23,754 nt of DNA from contig JAEYRW010000035.1 of NCBI GenBank assembly GCA_023435435.1, positions 1-23,754 on the forward strand, written 5' to 3'. The notes below the pieces were generated by a model. It was not told the DNA's origin and did not search any database. It saw only the letters and a program-made list of their open reading frames with translations. Shown here in pieces: positions 7,486 through 15,553 of this stretch (its first letter is position 1; each line of letters begins with the position of its first letter). A program made the translations under genes and the position numbers. Source of the stretch: Bacillota bacterium. GTDB taxonomy: Bacteria > Bacillota > Clostridia > Christensenellales > Aristaeellaceae.

Positions 7486-8495
7486 TTCGCGTCCCCCTCT
7501 CCCAATGCCCGGATGACCTTCACGATGGAGAGGTTCATGGGACACTTTTTCACGCACCGGCCACAGCCGACGCAGCCGTACATGCCGTTGTTTTCCACCG
7601 CGTACACCAGCTTGTGCATGAACCGCTGGCGGTACTTCTCGGTCTGGGTGGGGCGCGGCGTACCGTGGGCCATCATGGTAAAGTCCGAGAACATGCAGCT
7701 GTCCCAGCAGCGATACCGCTCCACGCCGTGGCCGGTGTCGTAGTCGCGGATGTCGTAGCACTGGCAGGTGGGGCAGGTAAACGTGCAGCTGCCGCAGCCC
7801 AGGCAGGAGAGCGCGAGGTTTTTCCACTTGGGGGACTCGAACTTTTCCTTGAGGTGCGCGCCGTCAAACCCCTCGAGGCTGAGGTGTGCAAAGGGCTTGG
7901 AATCCAGCTTTTTTTTGATCTCGCCCTTGATCCACCGAACCGGCGCCTCGTCGGCCTCCACGGTGTCCCAGCCTTCCATCAATCCCGCGCCCTTCTCCGT
8001 GCGGGAATCGGCATAATAGTCGTCGCCCACCCGCCAGAGGATGACGTCCGCCTCAGGTTCTCCAGGCTCCACCCCGAACACGCCGCAGAAGCAGGTGTCC
8101 GCCGGCTCCGCGCAGGCGAGGGCGACGGTGATTCCGTGGGCCCGCCGGGCGGCGTAGTAGGTGTCAACAGGCTCGGCCAGAAACACCTTGTCGAGCACCT
8201 GAAACGCCCGCAAGTCGCACGCCCGCGCGCCGAAGAACACGTAGTCCTCGTCGCAGCGCTCCTGCTCGGTGAGCTCGATGGTCTTTCCCTCCATGCGGAA
8301 GCGCATGAGATTTTCCCACTGGGGAAAGAGAAGCTCCTTGGGGGACTTGTCGGTGGGGAGGGCGTCGAGGTTCAGCGCCATGCCGGGTTGGTACCGGCCA
8401 AAGGCAACCACCCCGCCCGCCTCCACGGGGGCGTAGACCGCCGACTCGATGGATTGGAGGATTGCCTCTATTTCGGAAACGGGAAACCGCCTCAT
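7482..8495 (-). CDS. FlxB-like 4Fe-4S protein (sulfhydrogenase beta-like)
   Basis: A 337-aa soluble protein. The N-terminal two thirds resemble the beta subunit of sulfhydrogenases (FFGARACDLRAFQVLD and the Cys pair in DTCFCGVFG). The C-terminus carries two ferredoxin motifs, CLGCGSCTFTCPTC and CVGCGRCVKKCP. It starts at an ATGA overlap with the preceding gene and ends in an ATGA overlap with flxA, so three consecutive genes are translationally chained. Inferred role: electron transfer between the NADH-oxidising FlxA and the other Fe-S subunits. The B label follows gene order relative to hdrA and is tentative, so no symbol is given. Confidence 0.8.
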   Translation of the reverse strand: MRRFPVSEIEAILQSIESAVYAPVEAGGVVAFGRYQPGMALNLDALPTDKSPKELLFPQWENLMRFRMEGKTIELTEQERCDEDYVFFGARACDLRAFQVLDKVFLAEPVDTYYAARRAHGITVALACAEPADTCFCGVFGVEPGEPEADVILWRVGDDYYADSRTEKGAGLMEGWDTVEADEAPVRWIKGEIKKKLDSKPFAHLSLEGFDGAHLKEKFESPKWKNLALSCLGCGSCTFTCPTCQCYDIRDYDTGHGVERYRCWDSCMFSDFTMMAHGTPRPTQTEKYRQRFMHKLVYAVENNGMYGCVGCGRCVKKCPMNLSIVKVIRALGEGDAK

Positions 8496-9373
8496 CCTCT
8501 TTTCCCCCTTTCCGCCACGATGCCGGGCTCAGCGTCGGTCTTTTCGAACATGGTCATGGGCGTGCGCTCGCCGTCCTCCTCGCCCGCCTGGAAGTCCCCG
8601 TACAGGGCGTTGATGTCCCTGATGAACTTGCGGTTGAGCAGGTGAAGCGGAATCTTCTGGGGGCACACCCGGGAGCACTCGCCGCAGTCGGTGCAGCGGC
8701 CCGCCACGTGGTAGGCGCGGATGATGTGGAACATGTCTTCCTCGAAATCCGAGGCGTTGGCCTTGGCGGCGACGCCGGAATTCGGGTTGTCGAACACGCA
8801 CTTGACGCAGGTGCACGCCGGACACACGTTCCGGCAGGCGTTGCAGCGGATGCAGCGGGAAAGCTCGCCCCGCCAGAAATGAAACCGTTCCGCCGGGCTC
8901 ATTTCCTCGATCATCTCCACGCCCAGGAAGCGGTCGGACGCGGGGGCCGCGCGGCTCTCCGAATCGTCAATCACCTCGTCGGCGACCGCGAATTCCTTGC
9001 CCTTGCAGGTGCCGCACTTGAGTAGGGGGCCGTTTTCGTCCCGCATTCCCTTGCAGCCCGCGCCCATGACGTAGAACTTTTCGCGGTCCAGGCGGTGCTC
9101 TTTGAGGAGCCGGTTGAACGAGAGGGCGTCGCAGGGCTTTAAAATGACCAGCGTCTTCCCTTCCGCCCGGTTGAACTTGAGACACAATTTCGAAAGGTTC
9201 GCGCCGGCGTATTCGCCGTAATGGAGGTTTTCCATTTCCCCCGCGGTCTCGAACGCGGCGAGATTCCACTGGCCGGGCACATCCGATTCAGCCCAGCCCA
9301 GCGCACGCTGAACCGTCCCGTCCGTGAGAAGCGCAAGCGCGCGCTGCCTGATCCTCATTCCGATTTCGCGCAT
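8492..9373 (-). CDS. FlxC-like 4Fe-4S protein
   Basis: A 293-aa protein. The middle has KPCDALSFNRLL and a Cys cluster (GAGCKG, then LKCGTCKG). The C-terminal half has two ferredoxin motifs, CIRCNACRNVCPACTC and CTDCGECSRVCP. It is distantly similar in plan to the flxB product. Two starts are possible. The ATG at 9373 has GGGGGA 6 bases upstream and overlaps flxD by 19 bases. The ATG at 9358 makes a classic ATGA overlap with the flxD stop but has a weak ribosome binding site. I prefer 9373. Inferred role: electron relay in the Flx-Hdr complex. The C label follows gene order and is tentative. Confidence 0.78.
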   Translation of the reverse strand: MREIGMRIRQRALALLTDGTVQRALGWAESDVPGQWNLAAFETAGEMENLHYGEYAGANLSKLCLKFNRAEGKTLVILKPCDALSFNRLLKEHRLDREKFYVMGAGCKGMRDENGPLLKCGTCKGKEFAVADEVIDDSESRAAPASDRFLGVEMIEEMSPAERFHFWRGELSRCIRCNACRNVCPACTCVKCVFDNPNSGVAAKANASDFEEDMFHIIRAYHVAGRCTDCGECSRVCPQKIPLHLLNRKFIRDINALYGDFQAGEEDGERTPMTMFEKTDAEPGIVAERGKRG

Positions 9374-9798
9374 CGCAAATCCCCCAGCTTTCTGTTCTCG
9401 CCCAGCTTTGTCACGGCCTCGACGAACTCGTTCATGGTCTGGGCGAACTTCGCGCCCTCGGCGGCGGAAACCCACTCCACCCGCGTGCGGCCGCTTTCGA
9501 TCCCGAGGTAGTCGAGCATGGAAAAGAGCATGGTCATGCGCCGCCGGGCGTAGTAATTGCCGCTGGTATAGTGGCAGTCGCCCGGATGGCAGCCGCAGAT
9601 GATAACCCCGTCCGCCCCGCGCTCGAACGCGCGCAGAATGAACAGCGGGTTTACCCGGCAGGAGCAGGGCACGCGCACGATCTTTACGTCCGCCGGGTAG
9701 GAAAGCCTGCCCGAGCCCGCCAAATCCGCCCCTGCGTAGGAGCACCAGTTGCAGCAGAAGGCCACGATTTTCGGCTTCCAGCCTTCGTTTACAGACAT
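9355..9798 (-). CDS. flxD: FlxD / MvhD-like 2Fe-2S electron-transfer subunit
   Basis: A 147-aa protein with the MvhD/FlpD signature: AFCCNWCSYAGADLAG at the N-terminus, then VPCSCRVNP, then CGCHPGDCHYTSGN. Family knowledge: this small protein links an electron-donating module (hydrogenase, formate dehydrogenase or Flx) to HdrA. Its ATG lies 10 bases inside the end of hdrA with a GGAGGTG ribosome binding site, exactly the neighbour expected. Because flx genes and no hydrogenase or formate dehydrogenase gene follow, the donor here is inferred to be NADH through FlxABC. Confidence 0.9.
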   Translation of the reverse strand: MSVNEGWKPKIVAFCCNWCSYAGADLAGSGRLSYPADVKIVRVPCSCRVNPLFILRAFERGADGVIICGCHPGDCHYTSGNYYARRRMTMLFSMLDYLGIESGRTRVEWVSAAEGAKFAQTMNEFVEAVTKLGENRKLGDLRCAKSE

Positions 9799-11780
9799 AT
9801 CGCGTCCACCTCCGCCATGATCTGCTTGTTGGTAAAGCCCATGAGGTCCATGGCCCCCGACGGGCACGTCACCGTGCACGCGCCGCAGCCCTGGCACACC
9901 GCGGGGTTCACCTGGGCAATTCTGCGCACTTCCCGGACGCCCGGCCCGCGCACTTCCTTTTCGGCGTAGGTAATCGCGCCGTAGGGGCAGACCTTTTCGC
10001 ACTGGGAGCAGCCGTTGCAGGAAAGCTCGTCGGGCCGCGCCACGCAGGGATTGGTAACCAGAAAGTCCTTGGCCAGAAGCCCGATGACCTTCGAAGCCGC
10101 CGCCCCCGCCTGGGCCACCGTCTCGGGAATATCCTTGGGGCCCTGGGCCATGCCGGAGAGGAAGATGCCCGCCGTGGGGGACTCCACCGGCCGAAGCTTG
10201 GGATGCGCCTCGGTAAAAAAGTCGTTGGTGTCCATGGATGCGGTGAGCATTGTGCCGACGGCGCGGGCGGTGGGGTCCGGCTCGATGGCGGCCGCCAGCA
10301 CCACCAGATCGGCGGCGATTTCCACCTGCCTGCCGCCAATCAAGTCGCTGCCCCGGACGACGAGCTTCCCGTTCTCGGGGGAGACCTTGCCCACCATGCC
10401 CTTGATGTAGTCGACGCCGTACTGCTCCGCGGCGCGGCGGTAAAACTCGTCGAAGCTTTTGCCGGGGGTGCGCACGTCGATGTAGAAGATGTGGACGTCG
10501 GTGTCGGGGTACTTTTCGCGCACCAGCATGGCGTGCTTGGCGGTATACATGCAACAGATTTTGCTGCAATAGGGCTTGCCGCGCCGGTCGTTTTCTTCGC
10601 AGCGGGAACCGACGCACTGGATGAACACCAGCGATTTGGGATGCTTTCCGTCGGACGGCCGGACGAGGGTGCCCTTGGACGGGCCCGCCGCGTTCATGAG
10701 CCGCTCGAACTCGAGGGATGTCACAACGTCCGGGCTGTCGAGGTAGGCGTACTCGTTGAGCGCCGAAACGTCCATCATCCGGAAGCCCGTGGCGACCACG
10801 ATGGCGCCGTATCTGCGCTCGATGATCTCGTCCCGCTGCTTGTAGTCGATGGCCCCCGCCGCGCACACCTTTTCGCAAAGACCGCACTTTCCGGTCTTTA
10901 GTTTGATGCACTGGTCCCTGTCGATGACCGCCACGTTGGGGATCGCCTGGGCAAAGGGGATGTACACCGCGCCCCGGTTGTCAAGGCCCATGTTGAACTC
11001 GTTTTTGCCCTTCCGCGAGGGGCACTTCTGGGTGCAGAGCCCGCAGCCGGTGCACTTTTTTTCGTCCACGAAGCGCGCCTTTTTGCGGATGGCGGCGGTG
11101 AAGTTGCCCACGAAGCCGGAGACCTTTTCCACCTCCGCGTAGGAAATGATTTCGATCCGTCCGTTTTGCAGCGCATCCACCATCTTGGGCGTGAGGATGC
11201 AGGCCGCGCAGTCAAGGGTGGGGAACGTTTTGTCCAGCTGGGCCATGCGCCCGCCGATGGTGGGCAGCTTTTCCACAATGTCCACCTCGTAGCCCGCGTC
11301 CGCCACGTCCAGCGCCGTCTGGATGCCCGCGATGCCGCCGCCGATGACCAGGCAGCGCTTCTCCACGCCGCTGGTGCCCGGCGTGAGCGCGGAATCGTTC
11401 ATCACCTTGGCCACCGCCGCGCGCCCGAGAGCGACGGCCTTTTCGGTGGCCTCGGCCACATCCTTGTGAATCCAGCTGCACTGCTCGCGGATGTTGGCGA
11501 TCTCCACCAGATAGGGGTTGACGCCCGCCGCCTCGGCGGCCTTGCGGAACGTCATCTCGTGCATGCGGGGCGAACAGGAGCAGATCACCACGCCGTCGAG
11601 CTTCTTTTCGCGGACGGCGTCCCCAATCATCTTCTGGCCCGCCGCCGAGCACATATAGGGATAGTCGGCGGAAAAAACCACGCCGCGCTCCCGTCCGAGG
11701 GCTTCCGCCACCGCCTTTACGTCCACCGTGCCTGCGATATTTGTGCCGCAATGGCAGACGAACGCACCGATTCTGCGCAT
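9789..11780 (-). CDS. hdrA: HdrA-like electron-bifurcating flavoprotein
   Basis: A 663-aa soluble protein. The N-terminal HdrA domain (FVCHCGTNIAG, then ICSCSPRMHE and REQCSWIH) is followed by an FAD fold (VIGGGIAGIQTA near residue 148) and the DCAACILTPKM segment. Two internal ferredoxin motifs (CTGCGLCTQKC, CGLCEKVC) and two C-terminal ones (CNGCSQCEKVCP, CQGCGACTVTCP) complete it. All family cysteines appear as ordinary codons, with no in-frame UGA suggesting selenocysteine. Family role: FAD-based electron bifurcation, sending one electron to low-potential ferredoxin and the other toward HdrBC. The start ATG has AGGAGGGA 5 bases upstream. It lies between hdrC and flxD. Confidence 0.93.
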   Translation of the reverse strand: MRRIGAFVCHCGTNIAGTVDVKAVAEALGRERGVVFSADYPYMCSAAGQKMIGDAVREKKLDGVVICSCSPRMHEMTFRKAAEAAGVNPYLVEIANIREQCSWIHKDVAEATEKAVALGRAAVAKVMNDSALTPGTSGVEKRCLVIGGGIAGIQTALDVADAGYEVDIVEKLPTIGGRMAQLDKTFPTLDCAACILTPKMVDALQNGRIEIISYAEVEKVSGFVGNFTAAIRKKARFVDEKKCTGCGLCTQKCPSRKGKNEFNMGLDNRGAVYIPFAQAIPNVAVIDRDQCIKLKTGKCGLCEKVCAAGAIDYKQRDEIIERRYGAIVVATGFRMMDVSALNEYAYLDSPDVVTSLEFERLMNAAGPSKGTLVRPSDGKHPKSLVFIQCVGSRCEENDRRGKPYCSKICCMYTAKHAMLVREKYPDTDVHIFYIDVRTPGKSFDEFYRRAAEQYGVDYIKGMVGKVSPENGKLVVRGSDLIGGRQVEIAADLVVLAAAIEPDPTARAVGTMLTASMDTNDFFTEAHPKLRPVESPTAGIFLSGMAQGPKDIPETVAQAGAAASKVIGLLAKDFLVTNPCVARPDELSCNGCSQCEKVCPYGAITYAEKEVRGPGVREVRRIAQVNPAVCQGCGACTVTCPSGAMDLMGFTNKQIMAEVDAICL

Positions 11781-11792
11781 CGATCTCCCTCC

Positions 11793-12182
11793 TTACTTCC
11801 TGTACTTTCGCATGGCCGCCATGAGCAGCATCTGCGGAACTTTTTCGTCCGCCGCGTCCGGGATGTCCGAGGGGCCGCGCCGGTCCATGCCCTGTTTCCT
11901 GATCTGCATGAGGCGCACCGCCTCGATGAGCCGCCCGGGCTCGACGCCCCGGGGGCACCGCTCCACGCATGCCATGCAGGAAAGGCATTCGTAGACGCAG
12001 CCCGACGCCATGAGCGTTTCGATCTCTCCGCGTTCCACCATAGAGACAAACTGGTGGGGATGGTACTCCATCCTGTGGTAATTGGGGCACGCGCCGGAGC
12101 ACTTGCCGCACTTCATGCACTTTCTTGGGTTGACGCCGCTGATCCGCAGAGCGGTCTCGGCCATTGTTCTCGCGCTTTCCAT
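11793..12182 (-). CDS. hdrC: HdrC-like 4Fe-4S subunit
   Basis: A 129-aa protein, shorter than many HdrC proteins because the C-terminal tail is brief. It has two motifs, CMKCGKCSGACP and CLSCMACVERCP, the second in the family-typical context PRGVEPGRLIEAV. HdrC carries electrons from HdrA to HdrB. It starts one base after the hdrB stop, and its AAGGAGGG ribosome binding site lies inside the end of hdrB. It is 12 bases upstream of hdrA. Confidence 0.9.
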   Translation of the reverse strand: MESARTMAETALRISGVNPRKCMKCGKCSGACPNYHRMEYHPHQFVSMVERGEIETLMASGCVYECLSCMACVERCPRGVEPGRLIEAVRLMQIRKQGMDRRGPSDIPDAADEKVPQMLLMAAMRKYRK

Positions 12183-12184
12183 GC

Positions 12185-12967
12185 TCAGCCCTCCTTCACG
12201 CCCAGCGCTTCGGCCAGAAGCTCGGTGAAATAGCTGACCGGAAGCCTGTGCGCCGTCGCGTTTTCAACCAGGTTGTACCTGCACAGCGGGCATGCGGTGA
12301 CGAGCTCCGTGACGCCCGCGCCCGTTGCGGCGGAAAGCGCCCGGTTCACCTGGGTCTCCGCGGACGCTTTGTCCTCCAGGGCCACGTACGCGCCGCAGCA
12401 TTCGTTGCGGTAGGCGTACTTCACCGGCTCCGCGCCCAGCGCCCGGACGAAGTCCTCGAAGATCCGCGGGTTCTCCGGGTCGTCAAAGGCGAGCTCCCTA
12501 CCGGGGCGCAGCACCATGCAGCCGTAAAACGCGCCGATCTTCCGGCCCTTGAGGGGATTGACGACCTTCCTTTTGAGTTCGTCAAATCCCAGATCGCCCC
12601 GCAGGTACTCGAGGAAGTGGACGACCTTGGTGGACCCGTCGTAGGGCACTTCCGGCTTCATATAGTTGGTGGCCTTGACGCGGAAGTTTTCGTCGGCAAG
12701 CCAGTCATAATTGGTGCGCTTCAGGACGTGGTGGCAGGCGGAGCACACGGTCATGAGTTTTTTGTCCTCCGCCGCCATCAGCGCGCGCACGGCGGAAAGC
12801 CGGGTGGCGATTTCGTCCGACGCCTGGGGATACACCGCGCCGCAGCACTGCCATTCGGGCAGCTCCACGAGCTCGACTCCCAGCGCCCGGGCGGAAGCGC
12901 GGGCATAGGCGTCCATGTCCTTGGCCCGATCCTTCAAAGTGCAGCCCGGATAGTAGCTGTACGTCAT
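12185..12967 (-). CDS. hdrB: HdrB-like CCG-domain subunit
   Basis: A 260-aa protein with two CCG domains. The first has YPGC, WQCCGAVYP and CSACHH. The second has FYGC, NECCGAY and TACPLC. This is the full HdrB cysteine set that holds the non-cubane 4Fe-4S clusters used for disulfide chemistry in methanogens. It starts with AAAGGAGC 6 bases upstream. The natural acceptor in bacteria without CoM/CoB is unclear. In this locus the candidates are the neighbouring fumarate-reductase pair or an unidentified disulfide. No DsrC gene is present. Confidence 0.91.
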   Translation of the reverse strand: MTYSYYPGCTLKDRAKDMDAYARASARALGVELVELPEWQCCGAVYPQASDEIATRLSAVRALMAAEDKKLMTVCSACHHVLKRTNYDWLADENFRVKATNYMKPEVPYDGSTKVVHFLEYLRGDLGFDELKRKVVNPLKGRKIGAFYGCMVLRPGRELAFDDPENPRIFEDFVRALGAEPVKYAYRNECCGAYVALEDKASAETQVNRALSAATGAGVTELVTACPLCRYNLVENATAHRLPVSYFTELLAEALGVKEG

Positions 12968-13069
12968 TTTTTTGCTCCTTTGGGCCTCAAAAGGCCGCGC
13001 CGGCGGCGTCGGAGGACCCGCGCGGCGCGCGGGCAGCCCGAAACCGGCAGATTCAATTGGTGGTGAAGA

Positions 13070-14440
13070 CTAAATCATCTGCTCCGGATGGAACACCTCG
13101 TCGAACTTTTCGGGCGTGAGGAATCCCAGCTTCACGCACGCTTCCTTGAGGGAGATGTTCTCCTTGTAGGCGAGCTTGGCGGTCTTGGCGGCGTTGTCGT
13201 AGCCGATGTAGGGGTTTAGTGCCGTCACAAGCATCAGCGAGTTGTAGAGGTTGTGCTTCATCTTCTCGCGGTTGGCGGTGATGCCGGAGGCGCAGTGCTC
13301 GTTGAACGAGCGGATGGAATCGGCCAACAGCCGCGCGGACTGGAGGAAGTTGTAGATGAGCACAGGCATGAATACGTTGAGCTCGAAGTTGCCCTGAGAG
13401 GCCGCGATGCCCACCGCCGCGTCGTTGCCCATCACCTGCACGGCGACCATGGTGACGGCCTCCGACTGGGTGGGGTTAACCTTGCCGGGCATGATGGAGC
13501 TCCCCGGCTCGTTTTCGGGGATGAAGATTTCGCCCAGTCCGTCCCGGGGACCGCTGGCCAGCCAGCGCACGTCGTTTGCGATCTTCATCATGTCGGCGGC
13601 CAGCGCCTTGAGCGCCCCGTGGGCGAAGACCAGATCGTCCTTGGCGGTGAGGGCGTGGAACTTGTTTTCTGCGGTCACAAAGGGCTTGCCCGTCAGTTCC
13701 GTGACGACCTTCGCCACCTCCTTGGCGAAGCCCGCGGGGCAGTTGAGCCCGGTGCCCACCGCCGTGCCGCCCAGCGCCAGCTCGTGAAGGCCGCAGAGCG
13801 CAAGCGTCAGCTGCTTTTTGGTCTTTTCCAGCATGCTGCGCCAGCCGGAAATTTCCTGGGAGAACGCGATGGGCGTCGCATCCTGGAGGTGGGTGCGTCC
13901 GGTTTTGACGATGCCTTTATTTTCCTTTTCGAGCCGAAGGAAGGTTTCGATGAGTCCGTCCATGGCGGGAAAGAGGTCGTCCTCGACGGCCGCGGCGGCC
14001 GCGATGTGCATGGCGGTGGGAAACGTGTCGTTGGAGGACTGGGACATGTTCACGTGGTCATTGGGATGGCACAGCTTCTCGCCCAGAATTTCATTGGCGC
14101 GGCCGGCGACAACCTCGTTGGCGTTCATGTTGGACTGGGTGCCGCTGCCCGTCTGCCACACCACCAGCGGGAAATGGTCGTTGAGGGCGCCGGAAATCAC
14201 CTCGTCGCACGCCTTCGAGATGGCGGCGAGCCGCCTTTCATCCATCCTGTCGGGCTTCAGGCGGTTGTTGGCGATGGCCGCCGCCTTTTTGAGGATGCCG
14301 AAGGCGCGGGTGATCTCCCGGGGCATGACCTCGCCGCCGATCCGGAAGTTTTCCTTGCTGCGCTGGGTCTGCGCGCCCCAGTACCGGTCCGCGGGCACGC
14401 GCACTTCGCCCATCGAGTCGTGTTCCATGCGATAATCCAT
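13070..14440 (-). CDS. fumC: Class II fumarate hydratase
   Basis: A 456-aa enzyme of normal family length. It interconverts malate and fumarate. The family signature GSSIMPGKVNP is present, with TGRTHLQDATP and SSNDTFPTAMH as the other two conserved regions of the superfamily, and the N-terminus has the typical DSMGEV..PADRYWGAQTQRS. The start MDYRMEHDSMGE has GGAGG 9 bases upstream. It lies 16 bases after the malate dehydrogenase gene, so the two genes supply fumarate from oxaloacetate. About 100 bases of GC-rich sequence without a gene separate it from hdrB. Confidence 0.96.
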   Translation of the reverse strand: MDYRMEHDSMGEVRVPADRYWGAQTQRSKENFRIGGEVMPREITRAFGILKKAAAIANNRLKPDRMDERRLAAISKACDEVISGALNDHFPLVVWQTGSGTQSNMNANEVVAGRANEILGEKLCHPNDHVNMSQSSNDTFPTAMHIAAAAAVEDDLFPAMDGLIETFLRLEKENKGIVKTGRTHLQDATPIAFSQEISGWRSMLEKTKKQLTLALCGLHELALGGTAVGTGLNCPAGFAKEVAKVVTELTGKPFVTAENKFHALTAKDDLVFAHGALKALAADMMKIANDVRWLASGPRDGLGEIFIPENEPGSSIMPGKVNPTQSEAVTMVAVQVMGNDAAVGIAASQGNFELNVFMPVLIYNFLQSARLLADSIRSFNEHCASGITANREKMKHNLYNSLMLVTALNPYIGYDNAAKTAKLAYKENISLKEACVKLGFLTPEKFDEVFHPEQMI

Positions 14441-14456
14441 GTCCGTCCGCCTCCGT

Positions 14457-15413
14457 TCAGTTGAAATTGACCTGTTCGATGACCCTTTTAAGCGCCGCGC
14501 CGCTCAATTCCAGCTTTTCGCGCTCCTCCTCCGTGAGCCGGGGAAGGATGCGGCCCTGCACGCGCCCGTTCCCGATGAGCACCGGCAGGGACAGGCACAC
14601 GTCCTTCAGGCCGTACTCGCCGTTGAGGAGCGTCGAGACGGAGCACACCGCGTTGACGCTTCCGTAAAGCGCCTCGCAGATGCCGCACACCGAAACCGCG
14701 ATGGCGTAGTTGGTGGCGCCCTTCCGGGCGATGATCTTGGCGCCCGAGGCGCGCATGTATTTGTCGATTTCCGCGTAGTCGAGGTCCACCATGACGCCCT
14801 TTTTGAGCCGGATGTGCTCCTTGTAGTCCGAGAGCTTGATGGTGGAAATCTCCGCGATGGACCACGGCACGAAGCTCGTCTCGCCGTGCTCGCCGAACAC
14901 GTAGGCGTGGACGTTTTTCTGGGAGACGGACAGGTATTCGGCGATCCGCGCCCGAAGCCGCGCGGTGTCAAGGAGCGTGCCCGAGCCGATGATCTTCTCC
15001 TCCGGGATGTTCGTGATCTTATGGAATTCGTATGTCAGGATGTCCACAGGATTTGCGACGATGACGTAGGCCGCGTCCGGGCAGGAGGCGGTGATCTTCG
15101 GGGCGATGCCCTTTAAAATGTCCACGTTGGCCTGCGCAAGGTCGATGCGCGTCTGGCCGGGCTTTCGGGGCAGGCCCGATGTGATGACCACGATGTCCGA
15201 GCCCTCCGCCGCGGAATAATTACCCGCGTACACGTTCACCGGCTCGGGCAGAAGGGGCGTCCCCTGATGGATATCCATCGCCTCGCCCAGCGCCTTGTCC
15301 TCGTTGATGTCGATCAATACGATCTCGTTTGCGACGCCCCGCAGCGCCAGGGCAAAGGCGGTGGCGCTTCCCACTGCGCCCGCTCCGATGACGGTGATCT
15401 TCCTGTTTGCCAT
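14457..15413 (-). CDS. Malate dehydrogenase on an L-lactate dehydrogenase scaffold
   Basis: A 318-aa NAD-dependent 2-hydroxyacid dehydrogenase. It has the nucleotide fold (GAGAVG at 10-15), Asp35 after the second strand (NAD preference), catalytic Asp149/Arg152 and His176 in GEHGE. The GEHG context and overall sequence are LDH-like. The substrate-selecting residue on the mobile loop (GLPRKPGQTR) is Arg83 where LDH has Gln. In classic LDH engineering that Gln-to-Arg change gives malate dehydrogenase activity, and the adjacent fumC gene supports malate as substrate. The start at 15413 has AGAGGTG upstream and the family-typical N-terminus; a longer upstream reading adds 25 unconserved residues. 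Lactate dehydrogenase is the alternative. Confidence 0.85.
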   Translation of the reverse strand: MANRKITVIGAGAVGSATAFALALRGVANEIVLIDINEDKALGEAMDIHQGTPLLPEPVNVYAGNYSAAEGSDIVVITSGLPRKPGQTRIDLAQANVDILKGIAPKITASCPDAAYVIVANPVDILTYEFHKITNIPEEKIIGSGTLLDTARLRARIAEYLSVSQKNVHAYVFGEHGETSFVPWSIAEISTIKLSDYKEHIRLKKGVMVDLDYAEIDKYMRASGAKIIARKGATNYAIAVSVCGICEALYGSVNAVCSVSTLLNGEYGLKDVCLSLPVLIGNGRVQGRILPRLTEEEREKLELSGAALKRVIEQVNFN

Positions 15414-15553
15414 TTTGCGCACCTCTTTACTGCTTCGGATCTCAAAAACCCATTCTCCGGAATTGTCCGCGGCACATTGCGCAACCAAATCTGAAGCGAG
15501 CGCACTGTGACGTGGCGTCGGGAACGGAAACGGACTTCCGACACCCTCAGCGT
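15414..15553. other. Intergenic gap between rex1 and the malate dehydrogenase gene
   Basis: 140 bases without a gene. I found no convincing minus-strand promoter and no canonical Rex site (TTGTTAA..TTAACAA type) in it, and no hairpin with a T-run. The simplest reading is transcription continuing from rex1 into the metabolic genes, but a weak or activator-dependent promoter here cannot be excluded. Confidence 0.35.

Noticed and set aside
9355..10911. Long minus-strand frame ending in flxD
   Set aside because: Only the part from 9798 has the MvhD signature and a ribosome binding site; the upstream part is an out-of-frame shadow of hdrA.
9789..11780. Selenocysteine-containing HdrA or other selenoproteins in the train
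   Set aside because: All motif positions are ordinary Cys codons with no in-frame TGA followed by further conserved sequence.
15414..15553. Canonical Rex operator or promoter before the malate dehydrogenase gene
   Set aside because: No TTGTTAA..TTAACAA-like inverted repeat and no -35/-10 pair at acceptable spacing.
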